From Herminiimonas arsenicoxydans (GTDB lineage: Bacteria; Pseudomonadota; Gammaproteobacteria; Burkholderiales; Burkholderiaceae_D), in NCBI GenBank assembly GCA_000026125.1, contig CU207211.1, positions 2,666,001 to 2,730,000 on the forward strand: 64,000 nucleotides of DNA. The letters run 5' to 3'. The stretch's first letter is position 1. Each line of letters starts with the position of its first letter. The notes beneath the pieces were generated by a model that saw nothing but the letters and a program-made list of their open reading frames with translations, ran no database searches and was not told the DNA's origin. Position numbers and translations under genes: made by a program. Below, piece after piece: positions 44,708 to 55,598 of the stretch.

Positions 44708-46189
44708 ATGCTCCGATTTGAAAAGACACTGGTTTGGTTTCGCCGCGATTTGCGCAGCGTTGACCATGCCGCGCTCCACCATGCTCTCGCACAAAGCCGT
44801 CAGGTTTACTGCGTCTTTATCTTCGACCGCGCCATTCTGGACGCATTGCCGAGGGCCGACCGGCGTGTCGAATTCATACACGCCAGTTTGCTGGAACTAG
44901 CGCAGGCCCTGCGGGCGCTAGGCGGCGGCCTGATAGTACAGCATGCATGGGCCGAAACAGCCATACCCGAACTGGCCATCGAACTGGGCGTAGATGCGGT
45001 ATTTGCCAACCACGATTACGAACCGCAGGCGATAACACGCGATGCGCACGTCGCTGCAGCACTCCAAGCTGCCGGACGCAGCCTGCATACGTTCAAGGAT
45101 CAGGTCGTTTTTGAAAAAAATGAGGTGCTGACGCAGGCTGAAAAACCTTTTTCAGTTTTTACTCCGTACAAAAATGCCTGGCTGAAAAAGCTGTATGCAG
45201 AATCGAATGAGGCCACCCTGCGCCCCTACGAAATCGATGCCTATGCCGACCGCTTCGTTAATCTGCCGGAAAGCAAGTTCCCGATTCCATCATTGACGGA
45301 TCTCGGCTTTGAAAAAACCAATCTGCCTGATCTGAATATCCCAACCGGCATGCAAGGCGCGCAAGACTTGCTCGATGCCTTTGCCGATCGCATGCAACGC
45401 TACGATCAGACACGCGACTTTCCGGCGCTCAAGGGGCCTTCCTATCTGTCGGTGCATGTGCGTTTCGGCACCGTTTCGATACGTGCACTCGCAAGGCGGG
45501 CGCTGGATGCGATGCGTACAGGTACAGGCGGCAATGGTGCAGCAGTCTGGCTGTCGGAACTGGTGTGGCGCGATTTTTACTTCATGATCCTGTTTCAGCA
45601 TCCGCACGTAGTCGATCATGCATTCAAAGCGGATTACGATGCGATCACATGGGAGAGCGGCGATCATGCTCGACGCCTGTTTCAGGCCTGGTGCGATGGG
45701 CAAACCGGATATCCGCTGGTCGATGCCGCGATGGCACAATTGAACCAGACCGGTTACATGCACAATCGCTTGCGCATGGTGACAGCATCCTTCCTGATCA
45801 AGGACCTGGGCATAGACTGGCGCTGGGGCGAACACTACTTCGCGGAGAAGCTGAACGATTTCGATCTTGCTGCCAATAACGGCGGCTGGCAATGGGCATC
45901 GTCATCCGGTTGCGATGCGCAGCCCTACTTCCGCATCTTCAATCCCATCACACAGTCGGAAAAATTTGATCAGCAAGGAAAATTCATACGCCGCTACCTG
46001 CCCCAGCTTGCCAAATTATCCGATCGACATATTCATGCGCCATGGTGTGCGCCGGCACTGGAGTTGAGAATGGCCGGAGTCGAAATCGGCAACAATTACC
46101 CCGGCCCGCTGGTGCAGCATGACGAAGCGCGTGCCCGCACCTTGCAGCGTTATGCAGTGGTCAAAAAAGTCGCCACCCATATTGAATAA
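44708..46189 (+). CDS. phrB: Deoxyribodipyrimidine photolyase (class I CPD)
   Basis: 493-residue photolyase. It has an N-terminal antenna-binding alpha/beta domain (LVWFRRDLRSVDHAAL) and a C-terminal FAD domain. The repair-domain motifs WLSELVWRDFYFMIL, TGYPLVDAAMAQLNQTGYMHN, RMVTASFLIKDLGIDWRWG and NNGGWQWASSSGCDAQPYFR are intact. It repairs cyclobutane pyrimidine dimers using light. The start at 44708 fits the family; ATGs at 44645 and 44654 would add a non-homologous leader. Divergent from yqgE. Confidence 0.95.
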   Translation: MLRFEKTLVWFRRDLRSVDHAALHHALAQSRQVYCVFIFDRAILDALPRADRRVEFIHASLLELAQALRALGGGLIVQHAWAETAIPELAIELGVDAVFANHDYEPQAITRDAHVAAALQAAGRSLHTFKDQVVFEKNEVLTQAEKPFSVFTPYKNAWLKKLYAESNEATLRPYEIDAYADRFVNLPESKFPIPSLTDLGFEKTNLPDLNIPTGMQGAQDLLDAFADRMQRYDQTRDFPALKGPSYLSVHVRFGTVSIRALARRALDAMRTGTGGNGAAVWLSELVWRDFYFMILFQHPHVVDHAFKADYDAITWESGDHARRLFQAWCDGQTGYPLVDAAMAQLNQTGYMHNRLRMVTASFLIKDLGIDWRWGEHYFAEKLNDFDLAANNGGWQWASSSGCDAQPYFRIFNPITQSEKFDQQGKFIRRYLPQLAKLSDRHIHAPWCAPALELRMAGVEIGNNYPGPLVQHDEARARTLQRYAVVKKVATHIE

Positions 46190-46205
46190 AGTTGACATGC
46201 AGAAC

Positions 46206-46235
46206 AAAAAATCCCGCACATGTGCGGGATTTTTT
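46206..46235. terminator. Bidirectional terminator between phrB and pilL
   Basis: A perfect palindrome of six A, TCCCGCACA and its complement with six T. It ends both convergent units and has a minimal central loop, like the terminator at 8851. Confidence 0.92.
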
Positions 46236-46251
46236 TACGAATAACCGGTAA

Positions 46252-49200
46252 TCAATTCACCGGCATTTCCTTCTTGATGAAACCTGCGATCAACTTGACC
46301 AGCGCCTCCTCCTGATAGGGTTTGCCCAGATATTCATTCACGCCCAGCTCCATCGCGTAATTACGATGCTTGCTGGCAGTACGCGAAGTAATCATGATGA
46401 TGGGAATATCACGCGTACGTTCATCATCGCGAATATTGCGCGTCAGGTCGAAACCATCCATGCGTGGCATTTCGATATCGACCAGCATCACGTCTGGGGT
46501 AACCGATTGCAGGTGTTGCAATGCGTCTACACCGTCCTTGGCCAGTACTACCTGGTAACCTTCCCGCGTCAGCAGGCGCTGCGTCACGCGACGTACCGTG
46601 AGTGAATCGTCGACCACCATCACGATATGCTGGGTGCGCAAACCCTGCACCGGTTCGACGCGACGCGCCACCGGTTCGAAAGTCGCCATTTCGGCTACCG
46701 CGCCCATATCGCCAGGTACATCGGAAGGCGTCAAACGCGGTGCACGAATATTTTCATGCGCGACGCGTTGTGCCAGCGGCACCGGATTAAGGATCAAGAC
46801 AATTTCACCCGAACCAAGCACCGTGGCACCGGCTATGCCTATCATGCGCGACAATTGCGGCCCGATATTCTTGACCACGACCTCCCGATTACCCAGAATT
46901 TCATCGACGTGCAAGGCTACCCTGTCGCTCCCGCTCTTCAGTATCATCAGCGGTGAATATTGCTGCGTGACAGGTGCGGCATCGGTATCGCCCAGCAGTG
47001 CCGACAGATAATGCATCGGTACGCGTTGCGACTGCCACATCACTGCGCCTTCATTGTAGGCAGTCGCCAGCGGACCGTTTTTCAGTTGCTGAACCTGTTC
47101 CACCAGCACCGATGGAATCGCATAGGTTTTGCCACCGGTAGAAAGAATCACCACTTGCGTGACCGCCAGCGTCAAGGGCAAATGAATCGTGAAATACGCG
47201 CCCTTGCCCGGCTCTGATGCAATCGCCACGCGGCCGCCCAGCGATGCCGCTTCCGAGCGCACCACATCCATGCCGATACCGCGCCCCGCCAGTTCGGTAA
47301 TTTCTTCCGCCGTCGAAAAACCCGGATGGAAAATCAGATCGGTGACTTCAGCATCGGACAATGCATCCTCCGCTTTCACCAAACCGTTTTGCAGCGCCTT
47401 GCTGCGTATGCTGTTGAGGTTCAAGCCCTGGCCGTCATCGGAAAAATGAATGACGACTTCATTACCCTCTTGCCGAATTTCAATGCGCAATTCACCTGTT
47501 TCGCTCTTGCCGGCGGCGCGACGTTTTTCACGCGACTCGATACCGTGCACGATGGCATTGCGCAGCAGATGTTCAAACGGGCCGGCCATTTTTTCCAGTA
47601 CGCTGCGATCAACCTCTACCGCACTGCCGCGTATATCCAGATTGACGCGCTTGTCCATTTCCTTGGCCGCCTGCCGCGTCACGCGATACAGACGTTCAGA
47701 GATACTGGCAAATTGCACCATGCGCACCCGCATCAGATCCTGCTGCAAATCACGCGTCAGACGCGCCTGATTTGTCAGATCGGTGCTGGCGCTATCGATA
47801 GTACGACTCAAGTTTTGCTGCACCGAGCCAACGTCGTTGACGCTTTCCGCCATCATCCGCGTCAATTCCTGCAGTCGCGTAAAGCGATCGAATTCCAGCG
47901 GATCGAATTCACGATCGGACGATACGCCCATGTGCGAAGTGATCTGCGATTCCGCCTGCATTTCGATTTCACGCAATTGTTCACGCAAACGTATAACGTT
48001 TTCCGACAGCTCCCCCATCGATGCACGCAGGGTGCCGACTTCCGTTTCCAGTTTGGAGCGCGAGATCGACACCTCACCCGCCTGATTGACCAGACGATCG
48101 AGAATGTCAGCCCGCACGCGCACCAGCGGAACCGGTGTCGCTGTCGCCGGCGTCCGCGATGCGGCAGCCGCTTCTGCTGCGATCGGCGTCGTGCGGTTGT
48201 CTGTTACCGGCATCAGGCTCTGAATGACCGGCAACTCTGCCGCAGCAGGCGCAGGGGTATTTTCTTCATCGGTCACGGCAGCAGCGGAGGCTTGCGGCCT
48301 GATCGCATCCGGGTTTTGCAACTGCTCAAACAACTGCAGGCCATGATCGTGGCGCGCCAGCAAATCTTCCACCGCAGCGGCGGAAGGATAGCCGGCATGC
48401 GTGATATTTTCGATCCGCGTTTCCATCTCGTGCATATGCTGGCCGAGCAACATCGCGCCCGCCATGCGTGCACTGCCTTTGACAGTATGCAAAATCCGCA
48501 GTACGGATTGCGGCAAGGCGGCATCACCCAGATTCTGCTGCCATGCACGCAAGGCCTGCCCCATCTGCGGCAACATATCACTGCCTTCTTCGATGAAGAC
48601 CGGCAGCAGATCGATATCGATCTCATCCTTGATCGTCAGCGCAGGATCGCTCAGCTCGTCATGATCCTTGGGATAAACCGGCTCTTCAAACGGGGCAGCT
48701 TCCGTCCCCATGGTGAGATGAACCGGTTCCGTCTCAAACGCCGCTGAAACAGCGACGACATTGTCAGCAGCCGGCAACACATCGGCGGCGAGCTCAGGCA
48801 CTTCTGTCTCGGCAGGGGCCTCGGCTACAACCTGTACTGGCCGGGCGGCACGGAATTCAAAATCTCCCGGCATGCGCTCCAGTATCTCCACCTGTTCCGG
48901 TTCCGCCTCCGGCATTTCACCCAGCGCGAACATCTGCAACATGAAACGTATCCGCTCCACGCCATGTTCCAGCGTGTCGTATTCTGAGATCAGCAATTTG
49001 ACCGGTTTTCTGGCCAGATACTGCAACACTGCTTCAAGCGCATACGCAATCTGCTGCAAAGGCCTGAAACCGACTGTGGCGGAACTGCCGGCCAGTGAAT
49101 GCGCAGCATGTACCGCTTGAATATTGACGTGACGATCCGGCTCATGGCGCCACTCGGCAAAATCCTGCGACAACAGACGCACCAGCTCGTCGGTTTCGGC

Positions 49201-52161
49201 CAGATAAATATTGTGCAGCGGCAGACTGATTTCCAGATCGCCTATGTATTTAACGTTGTCATTCGACTTCGCCACGGCAGGCGGATGACCGGGGAAATCC
49301 AGCACCTCCGCAATCGGCAGCTGTGCAGCATTGAGCGGCATGTCGTCTATCTGCAAATGATCGAGCTCGCCAACCGGAAAAATCGGTTCTGCCACCGCAA
49401 ATGCCGGCGTGTCCTCGACACTTGCATTGAATTGATGGAATTGCGCCAACTCTTCATCGCTCAACTGCAGCTCTTCAGGCTCCGTCGCCTGCGGGAACTC
49501 CTGGCTACCGAAGTCGGCTGCATGATCCGCCGCGCCGTCAGCTACCGGCTCTTCAACTACCGTCGTTTCAAACGCAGCTGCACTCTCGTCAAAAGATGAC
49601 GCTGACAGCAATTCATCCGATGCATCGTAATGGAAGCCTGTCTCGTTCCTTACTCCTTCAGCGGCATTGATCAGCGCACGGCCGCTGCGATCGGAACGAC
49701 CCTGCGTTTGCAAATCACTGACCCATGCATCCAGTACCTGCACCGCATTTTCCAGCAGCGCATACAGCTCGGGGTCGCCCCCACGCGTTTCCGACAGCCG
49801 CAAATTCAATACCTGTTCAACGCTCCAGGCCGCTTCGCCAAGGGCAATCAGGCCAACCATGCGACCACTGCCTTTCAGTGTGTGAAACGAACGCCGCAAG
49901 GTAGTGAGAAATTCCTGATTGTGCGGTGCGTTGCGGGAATCCGGAATCGTCTGCTTGACGCAATCCAGCACTTCCACCGCTTCGGACAGAAAAATTTCCA
50001 GCAGTTCGGCATCTATCGCTTCATCGCTTGCAGGCGCAACCAGAGGCGCAATCTCCTTGACCTGCGATACAACTTTCGCCGGCGCCGTCGCCAGTGCGAT
50101 ATCTTCCATCGCATCCGGTGACGCGACAAAATCCGGGTGCTCGAGCATGTCGATTACCGCGCGCGCCCTGTCGCTGGCTTCCGGGTTGTCCACCAGTGTG
50201 GCATCAAGACGTACCTGTTCCAGCGATTCCTTCAGTTGTTCCTGCAGAAAGGGATTGCCTGGCTCGGCCGCCAGTGAGTGCGCCAGCTCTTCCGACTGCT
50301 TCTGATGCAAGGCCAGCTCGTTCTCTACCGTAGGCAAATCCGGAATTTCGGCATCCGGCATGATCGGCATTGCGCTTTGCAATTCTGCTACCGGAACGAC
50401 TACGACATCCAGCACCGCATTTGACGCATTATTTTTTTCCGTCAGGTTGGCGCGAAAAACACCCTGTTCCTCATCAAACGAGAAACGATTTTTCACTCCA
50501 TCCGGATGAAGTTGCAGCGTTTCGATAAAGAAACTCAAAGCGCCGACGTTCTGCGCAACCTGCTGGAATTCTTCCAGATCAGGTATTTCTTCGGCTGCGA
50601 TAAAACGGCGCACCGCTTCCTGCGTATGCTGCACGGCGCGTACTGCATCGTCATGCTCGAGCACCGACAGGGCGCCGCTGATTTGATACAGCACGCTGTC
50701 GATGCCGTCCAGGCCGGCGCGCTGTTCGGGTTCGCGGAAATATTCATCCAGCATTTTTTCGACCTGACGCAAACTGGATTGCATTTCACCTGCCAATGCC
50801 GTCATGGTTTGACGTTCTTGCGCCTCGCGCGACATGTCATCCAGCCATTGCGCCGTATGTGTCATCGTTTCGCCCGATACGGCAGACAGCAGGCGTGTCG
50901 TCACGGCATCGGCGCGCTCGGTAAAATCATCCGCCAGATGGCTGATCTGCTGCAGCGCATTTTCCACAAACAACAGACTGGTGGCAATTTCCAGGCTCAG
51001 GCTGTCGCCGGGCCGCGAATGCGCAGCATGCCGCGCAATACCGCTCAACTCACGCAACAATTTCGCCAGCGCCGGTGCATTCAAGTGATTACCGGCTTCA
51101 GCCAGGCCACTCATTTCCTGCTCAAACGATTGCGCCACGCTGGCATCACCGCCGGCTATCCGATTCCACAAATTCTTCGCTTGCGACAGTCGTTCCTTGG
51201 CTGTTGCCAATGCCTGCGCATCGATCTGGCCATAACGTTTTTTTTCATAATCGTTAGGCACGACGCCATCGAGTTGATAGGCGCTACGGATTTGCTGGGC
51301 GACAGCCGAAGGTTGTTCAACCCGCGCAATGAAAAACAGCGCATCGCGCAACAATCTTTCAGCAATACTCGACGAGCCTTCGCTTAAACGGCGAATCTGC
51401 AGATTGATGCGCGCGAATAGTTGTTTGACATACAGTTCGTTCGGCACCTGACCGGCAGAAACCGCATCGGCAAACCCGTGCATGACCCACCAGAAACTGC
51501 GCGCCTGCTGCGTACTTTGCGCCTGCTCGACGCGCAAGACGATATCGCGCATGATTTTCGCGCTGGCCTGAGCAGCATCGCCATTCGCCTCCTTCAGAAA
51601 CATCAGCAAGGCACGCTCAAAGCGTTTACGCAAAGCAACGTAATCGTCAGACGTCAATGCAATCGACGCGGACGTCAATTGCGGACGGATTGCCAGATTG
51701 GGGAAAAACAGATCGGCGGGATGTATGCGTTCAGCGCCACGTACTTGCAACAGGGAACGATAATAAGGGAACAAGCGCACCGGTTGATGCGGCAAACCAG
51801 CCAGCAATTCTTCCAGATATTCCAGCAGCGCCTGATAGGCATGTGCAATCACATGCACGCTGTCATCGGTCAGGGTCAGCTGGCCTGAGTCAAAACGATC
51901 GAATAAATCCTCGACCGTTTCGGTAATGATGGCAACCCCATCGACGTCCACTATTTGCAAGGCGCCATGCGCCTGATGCAAATAGGTTTTGGCGTGGCGC
52001 AAAGTGGTGGATTGCGTCTCCGGATCTTGCGCCAAGGCTTCGCCTAATGCGACTTTGGAACGCGTCAGTGCTTCGCCGATTTCAGCGATGACCCAGGACA
52101 GCGGGCCGACATCGAAATTGTCCTTGTTACCTTGCGGCAAGGAGGAATTGGGGGTATTCAT
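46252..52161 (-). CDS. pilL: Type IV pilus chemotaxis-like hybrid histidine kinase (PilL/ChpA)
   Basis: 1969-residue CheA hybrid. Hpt-type sites appear at HQAHG (H62, degenerate, His in place of Lys), HTLKGS (H760), HSLAGSS (H1021) and HTVKGS (H1225). The CheA dimerisation region follows (about 1345-1480). The ATPase has N-box N1535 in LLRNAIVHG, G1 DDGQG and G2 GRGIGMD. A CheW domain spans about 1655-1800, and a C-terminal receiver has D1895 in LVDIEMPRMDG. It would phosphorylate PilG and PilH to control twitching motility and cAMP-type surface responses. P. aeruginosa ChpA is larger (about 2470) with more Hpt domains. Confidence 0.94.
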   Translation of the reverse strand: MNTPNSSLPQGNKDNFDVGPLSWVIAEIGEALTRSKVALGEALAQDPETQSTTLRHAKTYLHQAHGALQIVDVDGVAIITETVEDLFDRFDSGQLTLTDDSVHVIAHAYQALLEYLEELLAGLPHQPVRLFPYYRSLLQVRGAERIHPADLFFPNLAIRPQLTSASIALTSDDYVALRKRFERALLMFLKEANGDAAQASAKIMRDIVLRVEQAQSTQQARSFWWVMHGFADAVSAGQVPNELYVKQLFARINLQIRRLSEGSSSIAERLLRDALFFIARVEQPSAVAQQIRSAYQLDGVVPNDYEKKRYGQIDAQALATAKERLSQAKNLWNRIAGGDASVAQSFEQEMSGLAEAGNHLNAPALAKLLRELSGIARHAAHSRPGDSLSLEIATSLLFVENALQQISHLADDFTERADAVTTRLLSAVSGETMTHTAQWLDDMSREAQERQTMTALAGEMQSSLRQVEKMLDEYFREPEQRAGLDGIDSVLYQISGALSVLEHDDAVRAVQHTQEAVRRFIAAEEIPDLEEFQQVAQNVGALSFFIETLQLHPDGVKNRFSFDEEQGVFRANLTEKNNASNAVLDVVVVPVAELQSAMPIMPDAEIPDLPTVENELALHQKQSEELAHSLAAEPGNPFLQEQLKESLEQVRLDATLVDNPEASDRARAVIDMLEHPDFVASPDAMEDIALATAPAKVVSQVKEIAPLVAPASDEAIDAELLEIFLSEAVEVLDCVKQTIPDSRNAPHNQEFLTTLRRSFHTLKGSGRMVGLIALGEAAWSVEQVLNLRLSETRGGDPELYALLENAVQVLDAWVSDLQTQGRSDRSGRALINAAEGVRNETGFHYDASDELLSASSFDESAAAFETTVVEEPVADGAADHAADFGSQEFPQATEPEELQLSDEELAQFHQFNASVEDTPAFAVAEPIFPVGELDHLQIDDMPLNAAQLPIAEVLDFPGHPPAVAKSNDNVKYIGDLEISLPLHNIYLAETDELVRLLSQDFAEWRHEPDRHVNIQAVHAAHSLAGSSATVGFRPLQQIAYALEAVLQYLARKPVKLLISEYDTLEHGVERIRFMLQMFALGEMPEAEPEQVEILERMPGDFEFRAARPVQVVAEAPAETEVPELAADVLPAADNVVAVSAAFETEPVHLTMGTEAAPFEEPVYPKDHDELSDPALTIKDEIDIDLLPVFIEEGSDMLPQMGQALRAWQQNLGDAALPQSVLRILHTVKGSARMAGAMLLGQHMHEMETRIENITHAGYPSAAAVEDLLARHDHGLQLFEQLQNPDAIRPQASAAAVTDEENTPAPAAAELPVIQSLMPVTDNRTTPIAAEAAAASRTPATATPVPLVRVRADILDRLVNQAGEVSISRSKLETEVGTLRASMGELSENVIRLREQLREIEMQAESQITSHMGVSSDREFDPLEFDRFTRLQELTRMMAESVNDVGSVQQNLSRTIDSASTDLTNQARLTRDLQQDLMRVRMVQFASISERLYRVTRQAAKEMDKRVNLDIRGSAVEVDRSVLEKMAGPFEHLLRNAIVHGIESREKRRAAGKSETGELRIEIRQEGNEVVIHFSDDGQGLNLNSIRSKALQNGLVKAEDALSDAEVTDLIFHPGFSTAEEITELAGRGIGMDVVRSEAASLGGRVAIASEPGKGAYFTIHLPLTLAVTQVVILSTGGKTYAIPSVLVEQVQQLKNGPLATAYNEGAVMWQSQRVPMHYLSALLGDTDAAPVTQQYSPLMILKSGSDRVALHVDEILGNREVVVKNIGPQLSRMIGIAGATVLGSGEIVLILNPVPLAQRVAHENIRAPRLTPSDVPGDMGAVAEMATFEPVARRVEPVQGLRTQHIVMVVDDSLTVRRVTQRLLTREGYQVVLAKDGVDALQHLQSVTPDVMLVDIEMPRMDGFDLTRNIRDDERTRDIPIIMITSRTASKHRNYAMELGVNEYLGKPYQEEALVKLIAGFIKKEMPVN

Positions 52162-52304
52162 GACTGCCTCGCGGGTGCGGGGTGATCAATCGCCACTCGG
52201 ATCAATCACCGCAATTGCTGTTGGGCCTCAAATCAATGCATGCCTGCAAACCAGCCGCGCGAACAACACGCATCGAGATCGAGACACGCATCAAGACAAA
52301 TGGA
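52162..52304. other. Intergenic gap in the pil operon where pilK would lie
   Basis: 143 bp between pilJ and pilL with no supportable gene. In Pseudomonas the methyltransferase gene pilK lies between pilJ and chpA; it is absent here. Confidence 0.7.
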
Positions 52305-54578
52305 TCAAGCCGTTACACGGAACCGTGAAACCGAATTTTTAAGTTCTTCGGCCAGCTTCGACAATTCGCGAATCGAATGCGCAGTTTGCTGCGTACCCTC
52401 TTGCGTCTGCTCGGTAACAGTCAGAATGCCTTGAATATTCTGCGCCACGCCGTTGGCCGATGTCGCCTGCTGCTCGGTCGCGGATGAAATCCCCTGAATC
52501 AGTTCCGCCAGACGATTCGACACACGTCGAATATCGGACAGTGCAGCGCCGGCAGCATCGGAAAGTTTCGCTCCCTCGACCACACCCTGCGTCGATTTTT
52601 CCATGGCGGCAACCGCATCGTGGGTATCGGTTTGAATGGTACGCACCAGTGCACCGATCTGCTTGGTCGCTTCGCCGGAACGTTCCGCCAGACGCTGCAC
52701 CTCTTCCGCGACCACCGAGAAACCGCGACCTGCTTCACCGGCCGATGCGGCCTGAATTGCCGCGTTCAGCGCCAGCACGTTGGTCTGTTCGGTAATGTCG
52801 GAAATCAGTTCGGTGATCTCGCCAATTTCCTGCGAGGATTCGCCCAGGCGTTTGATACGCTTGGATGTCTCCTGAATTTGTTCGCGGATCTCGTTCATGC
52901 CCTTAATCGCATTTTCCACCGCACGCGAACCTTGTTCTGCCGCCGTCACCGACTGGCGCGCAACTTCTGCCGATTCGCTGGCGGATTTTGAAACGTCGGT
53001 AATCTGCACCGCCATTTCCAGTACCGCCTGGCCGGTTTCCTGAATGTCGCGTGACTGCTTGTGCGACGCTTCCAGCAATTCGGTTGAAATATTCTGCGCC
53101 GTGTTGGATGCCGATGTAACCAGCTCTGCCGTGTTCGTCACCCGTCCGACCAGACCGCGCAATTCTTCCACCGTGTAGTTGACCGAATCGGCAATCGCGC
53201 CGGTAATATCCTCGGTCACCGTCGCCTGCACCGTCAAATCGCCATCGGCTACTTCCTGCAATTCATTCATCAAGCGCAAAATAGCGGCCTGATTCTGATC
53301 GTTTGCCTGCTTCGCTTCTTCTTCCTGCTTTCGCGCTTCCAGTCGTTGACCCTCAGCTTCTTCACGGCGGGCATCCGCTTCATTCGTTCTGTTCCGGCTA
53401 TCCTGCAACAGCACCAGGGCAATACCTGCAGCTGACAGCAAAGCGGCAAATACGCTGGCCAGCATCAGCCAGAACGGCCAGGTAAAGGAATCCTGCTGAG
53501 TGCGATAGCTTTGCTGCAGATCGGTCAAACGCTGCTTCAAGGCTTCGTTTTCCTTGAAGATCAATTCCTGCGCCTGTTTCGCTGCGATAAAGTTTTGCAG
53601 ATTGCCCAGAATCTGCGCGATCGATTTTTGATAATCGGCAAAGGCGGCCTGCAATTCGACCAGTTTTTCACGTGTATCCGGCTCAGTGGTTTTCGTCAGG
53701 CGCAGCACTTCACTGCCATTCAGAAAGCCATCGGTAATGTCGCGGAAAGTGTTGGTATCCTTGCCCAGCAAGAAGGCGGTTTCCGGATTCACGCCCTCGG
53801 AACTCAGAAACTCATTCGCGCTACGCGCCAGACGTTGCGTCAACATCACCAGTTGGCCGGCCGCTGCAATTTCACGCGGCGTGGCGCCACTTTGCGATTT
53901 GAGAGTGGAAATCTGCTCGGTCAATTCCAGCAAGTTAGGGGAAATACCGTTCAACACTTCCAGCGTCTTACCGAAACCGGTCAGCGGGCCTTCCAGTTTC
54001 AGTATCGTGGCAGCTGCCTTGTCGGAGCCGGCCCATAATTTTTGTACTTCCTGCAAGGCGACTTCCATTTTTGCATCAGGCGCACTGATGTCGCGACCCT
54101 GATAGACGCCACCTTTGGACAAAATCGCCAGGTCGTTATTGAATTCCTTGCGGCTGTCAGCCAGTTGCTTGAATGCTTCCTTGTTACCCTGAATCGCATT
54201 CGGCGTTGCCTTGCCGACCCGTTGCGAGTGCATCAGTGCGTCGCCGGCTATCTGTGTCTGCGTCGATGTCAGTGCGGAATACTCTGCGTTCAGCCACACG
54301 AATGCAGCACCCAGAACCAGCGAGGAGCCGAGCGCGATAAGCAAAATACGAACCTGTTGCTGCAGCGGCAGCTTGCCGATCAAGGGCAGACGAATATCGC
54401 CGCTTTTTTGCAGAACGTCGCCGATGTATGTCGCGTTGGGATTGATGTTGGCGCGCGCCGCACGTAGCGTCTTGGCATCCGCAGGAGTTGTCGTATCGGC
54501 CGCCATATCGCCGTAGGTATCCGCTCCCTGTGCGGCCGCCTCTTTCTTGCTCTTGGAAAGCGGTAATTTAAACGCCAT
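52305..54578 (-). CDS. pilJ: Type IV pilus methyl-accepting chemotaxis transducer PilJ
   Basis: 757-residue MCP. A cytosolic N-terminal tail (about 75 residues) is followed by TM1 ([20 protein letters not shown]), a large periplasmic PilJ-type region with two repeats, TM2 ([20 protein letters not shown]), a HAMP-like linker and a signalling domain. The hairpin tip has [20 protein letters not shown] and [18 protein letters not shown]. It signals surface contact to PilL via PilI. Confidence 0.95.
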   Translation of the reverse strand: MAFKLPLSKSKKEAAAQGADTYGDMAADTTTPADAKTLRAARANINPNATYIGDVLQKSGDIRLPLIGKLPLQQQVRILLIALGSSLVLGAAFVWLNAEYSALTSTQTQIAGDALMHSQRVGKATPNAIQGNKEAFKQLADSRKEFNNDLAILSKGGVYQGRDISAPDAKMEVALQEVQKLWAGSDKAAATILKLEGPLTGFGKTLEVLNGISPNLLELTEQISTLKSQSGATPREIAAAGQLVMLTQRLARSANEFLSSEGVNPETAFLLGKDTNTFRDITDGFLNGSEVLRLTKTTEPDTREKLVELQAAFADYQKSIAQILGNLQNFIAAKQAQELIFKENEALKQRLTDLQQSYRTQQDSFTWPFWLMLASVFAALLSAAGIALVLLQDSRNRTNEADARREEAEGQRLEARKQEEEAKQANDQNQAAILRLMNELQEVADGDLTVQATVTEDITGAIADSVNYTVEELRGLVGRVTNTAELVTSASNTAQNISTELLEASHKQSRDIQETGQAVLEMAVQITDVSKSASESAEVARQSVTAAEQGSRAVENAIKGMNEIREQIQETSKRIKRLGESSQEIGEITELISDITEQTNVLALNAAIQAASAGEAGRGFSVVAEEVQRLAERSGEATKQIGALVRTIQTDTHDAVAAMEKSTQGVVEGAKLSDAAGAALSDIRRVSNRLAELIQGISSATEQQATSANGVAQNIQGILTVTEQTQEGTQQTAHSIRELSKLAEELKNSVSRFRVTA

Positions 54579-54629
54579 ACTGGTTCTCCTGACTCTGTTT
54601 ATACTGCGTTCGAGTTATCGTTCCCGAAC

Positions 54630-55202
54630 TCATAGACCAACATGCAAAAATTGAGGATTTTGTATTACTAAAGAAAGATCCAGTTCGCGCCAGACTTGCG
54701 ACTCGCGATCTATATAACGCTTGCTGACCCAGGGTGCGGATGGTTCGCCGTCGGCCTGCCGCTCCATTTCAGCGACGTTATGCAAACCCAGTACACGCGA
54801 CACCAGCAAGCCGCTATTGAATGAAAGTGCCGGCGAAAACGCCACGATGCGGCAATCCTTGTCTATCGCTGTCGGGGCCTGGCCCTGAAAGCCGGCGAAA
54901 TCAATCACGCTGATTAAATTACCGCGAATATTTGCCAAGCCAAGAAACCAGGGCTGCGTCAACGGCACGGCAGTAATCGTGCCAACCGAAACAATTTCGC
55001 CCGCTGTCTGCAGATCCAGCAACCAGCGATTGCCGCCTATCATCACGCCGAGTTGATTGATGCGCGTATCTTCGCCGCTGCGCGCAGTTTGCATGCGCTC
55101 CACCAGTTGCGCCTGAAATTCGCGCAAGCGCGTACGGCGGGTGCCGACATCCGCTTTGGCGAATATCTTCCCCGTTTGCAGATCCGACGTAGACTGGCTC
55201 AT
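54630..55202 (-). CDS. pilI: CheW-like adaptor PilI
   Basis: 190-residue single CheW domain protein. The region GVMIGGNRWLLDLQTAGEIV, then PWFLGLANIRGNLISVIDFAGF, is the typical CheW core. It couples PilJ to PilL. It begins 9 bp after pilH and is followed 51 bp later by pilJ. Confidence 0.93.
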   Translation of the reverse strand: MSQSTSDLQTGKIFAKADVGTRRTRLREFQAQLVERMQTARSGEDTRINQLGVMIGGNRWLLDLQTAGEIVSVGTITAVPLTQPWFLGLANIRGNLISVIDFAGFQGQAPTAIDKDCRIVAFSPALSFNSGLLVSRVLGLHNVAEMERQADGEPSAPWVSKRYIDRESQVWRELDLSLVIQNPQFLHVGL

Positions 55203-55211
55203 AGAGAGTGA

Positions 55212-55577
55212 TTACCCGAGTGCAGCAATTTTGGACAGCAATTCGGCCGGATCAACCGGTTTGACGATGTAATCACGCGCGCCTTGACGCAAGCCCCAGA
55301 TGCGGTCGGTTTCCTGGCCTTTGCTGGTACAGATAATGATAGGCACGTCTTGTGTTTCCGGATCACGCGTGATTGCGCGCGTGATCTGAAAACCGTTCTG
55401 GCCCGGCATCACGATATCCATCAGGATCAATTGCGGCTTGTCTGCCTTGATCTTCAGCAACGCTTCTTCGCCATTTTCGGCAGTGGAAACGGAGAAACCT
55501 TTTTTCACCAGAATATCGGTCAGGAAATAACGTTCGGTCGGAGAGTCATCAACGATAAGAATTTTTTGAATGGCCAT
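55212..55577 (-). CDS. pilH: Single-domain response regulator PilH
   Basis: 121-residue CheY-like protein. Acidic pair D10-D11, acceptor D54 in LILMDIVMPGQNG, Thr in ICTSKGQ and Lys in YIVKPVD. In Pseudomonas PilH controls pilus retraction and dampens cAMP signalling. It lies 21 bp after pilG. Confidence 0.95.
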   Translation of the reverse strand: MAIQKILIVDDSPTERYFLTDILVKKGFSVSTAENGEEALLKIKADKPQLILMDIVMPGQNGFQITRAITRDPETQDVPIIICTSKGQETDRIWGLRQGARDYIVKPVDPAELLSKIAALG

Positions 55578-55598
55578 CTGAAACCTTTAAATCAAAAT

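Noticed and set aside
46206..46235. Near-identical style of loopless palindromes at 8851 and 46206 as a repeat family
   Set aside because: They share only the CACATGTG centre and A/T runs; both are explained as terminators.
47326..48747. 473-codon frame opposite pilL
   Set aside because: Antisense shadow of the CheA hybrid; the opposite frame has all the conserved motifs.
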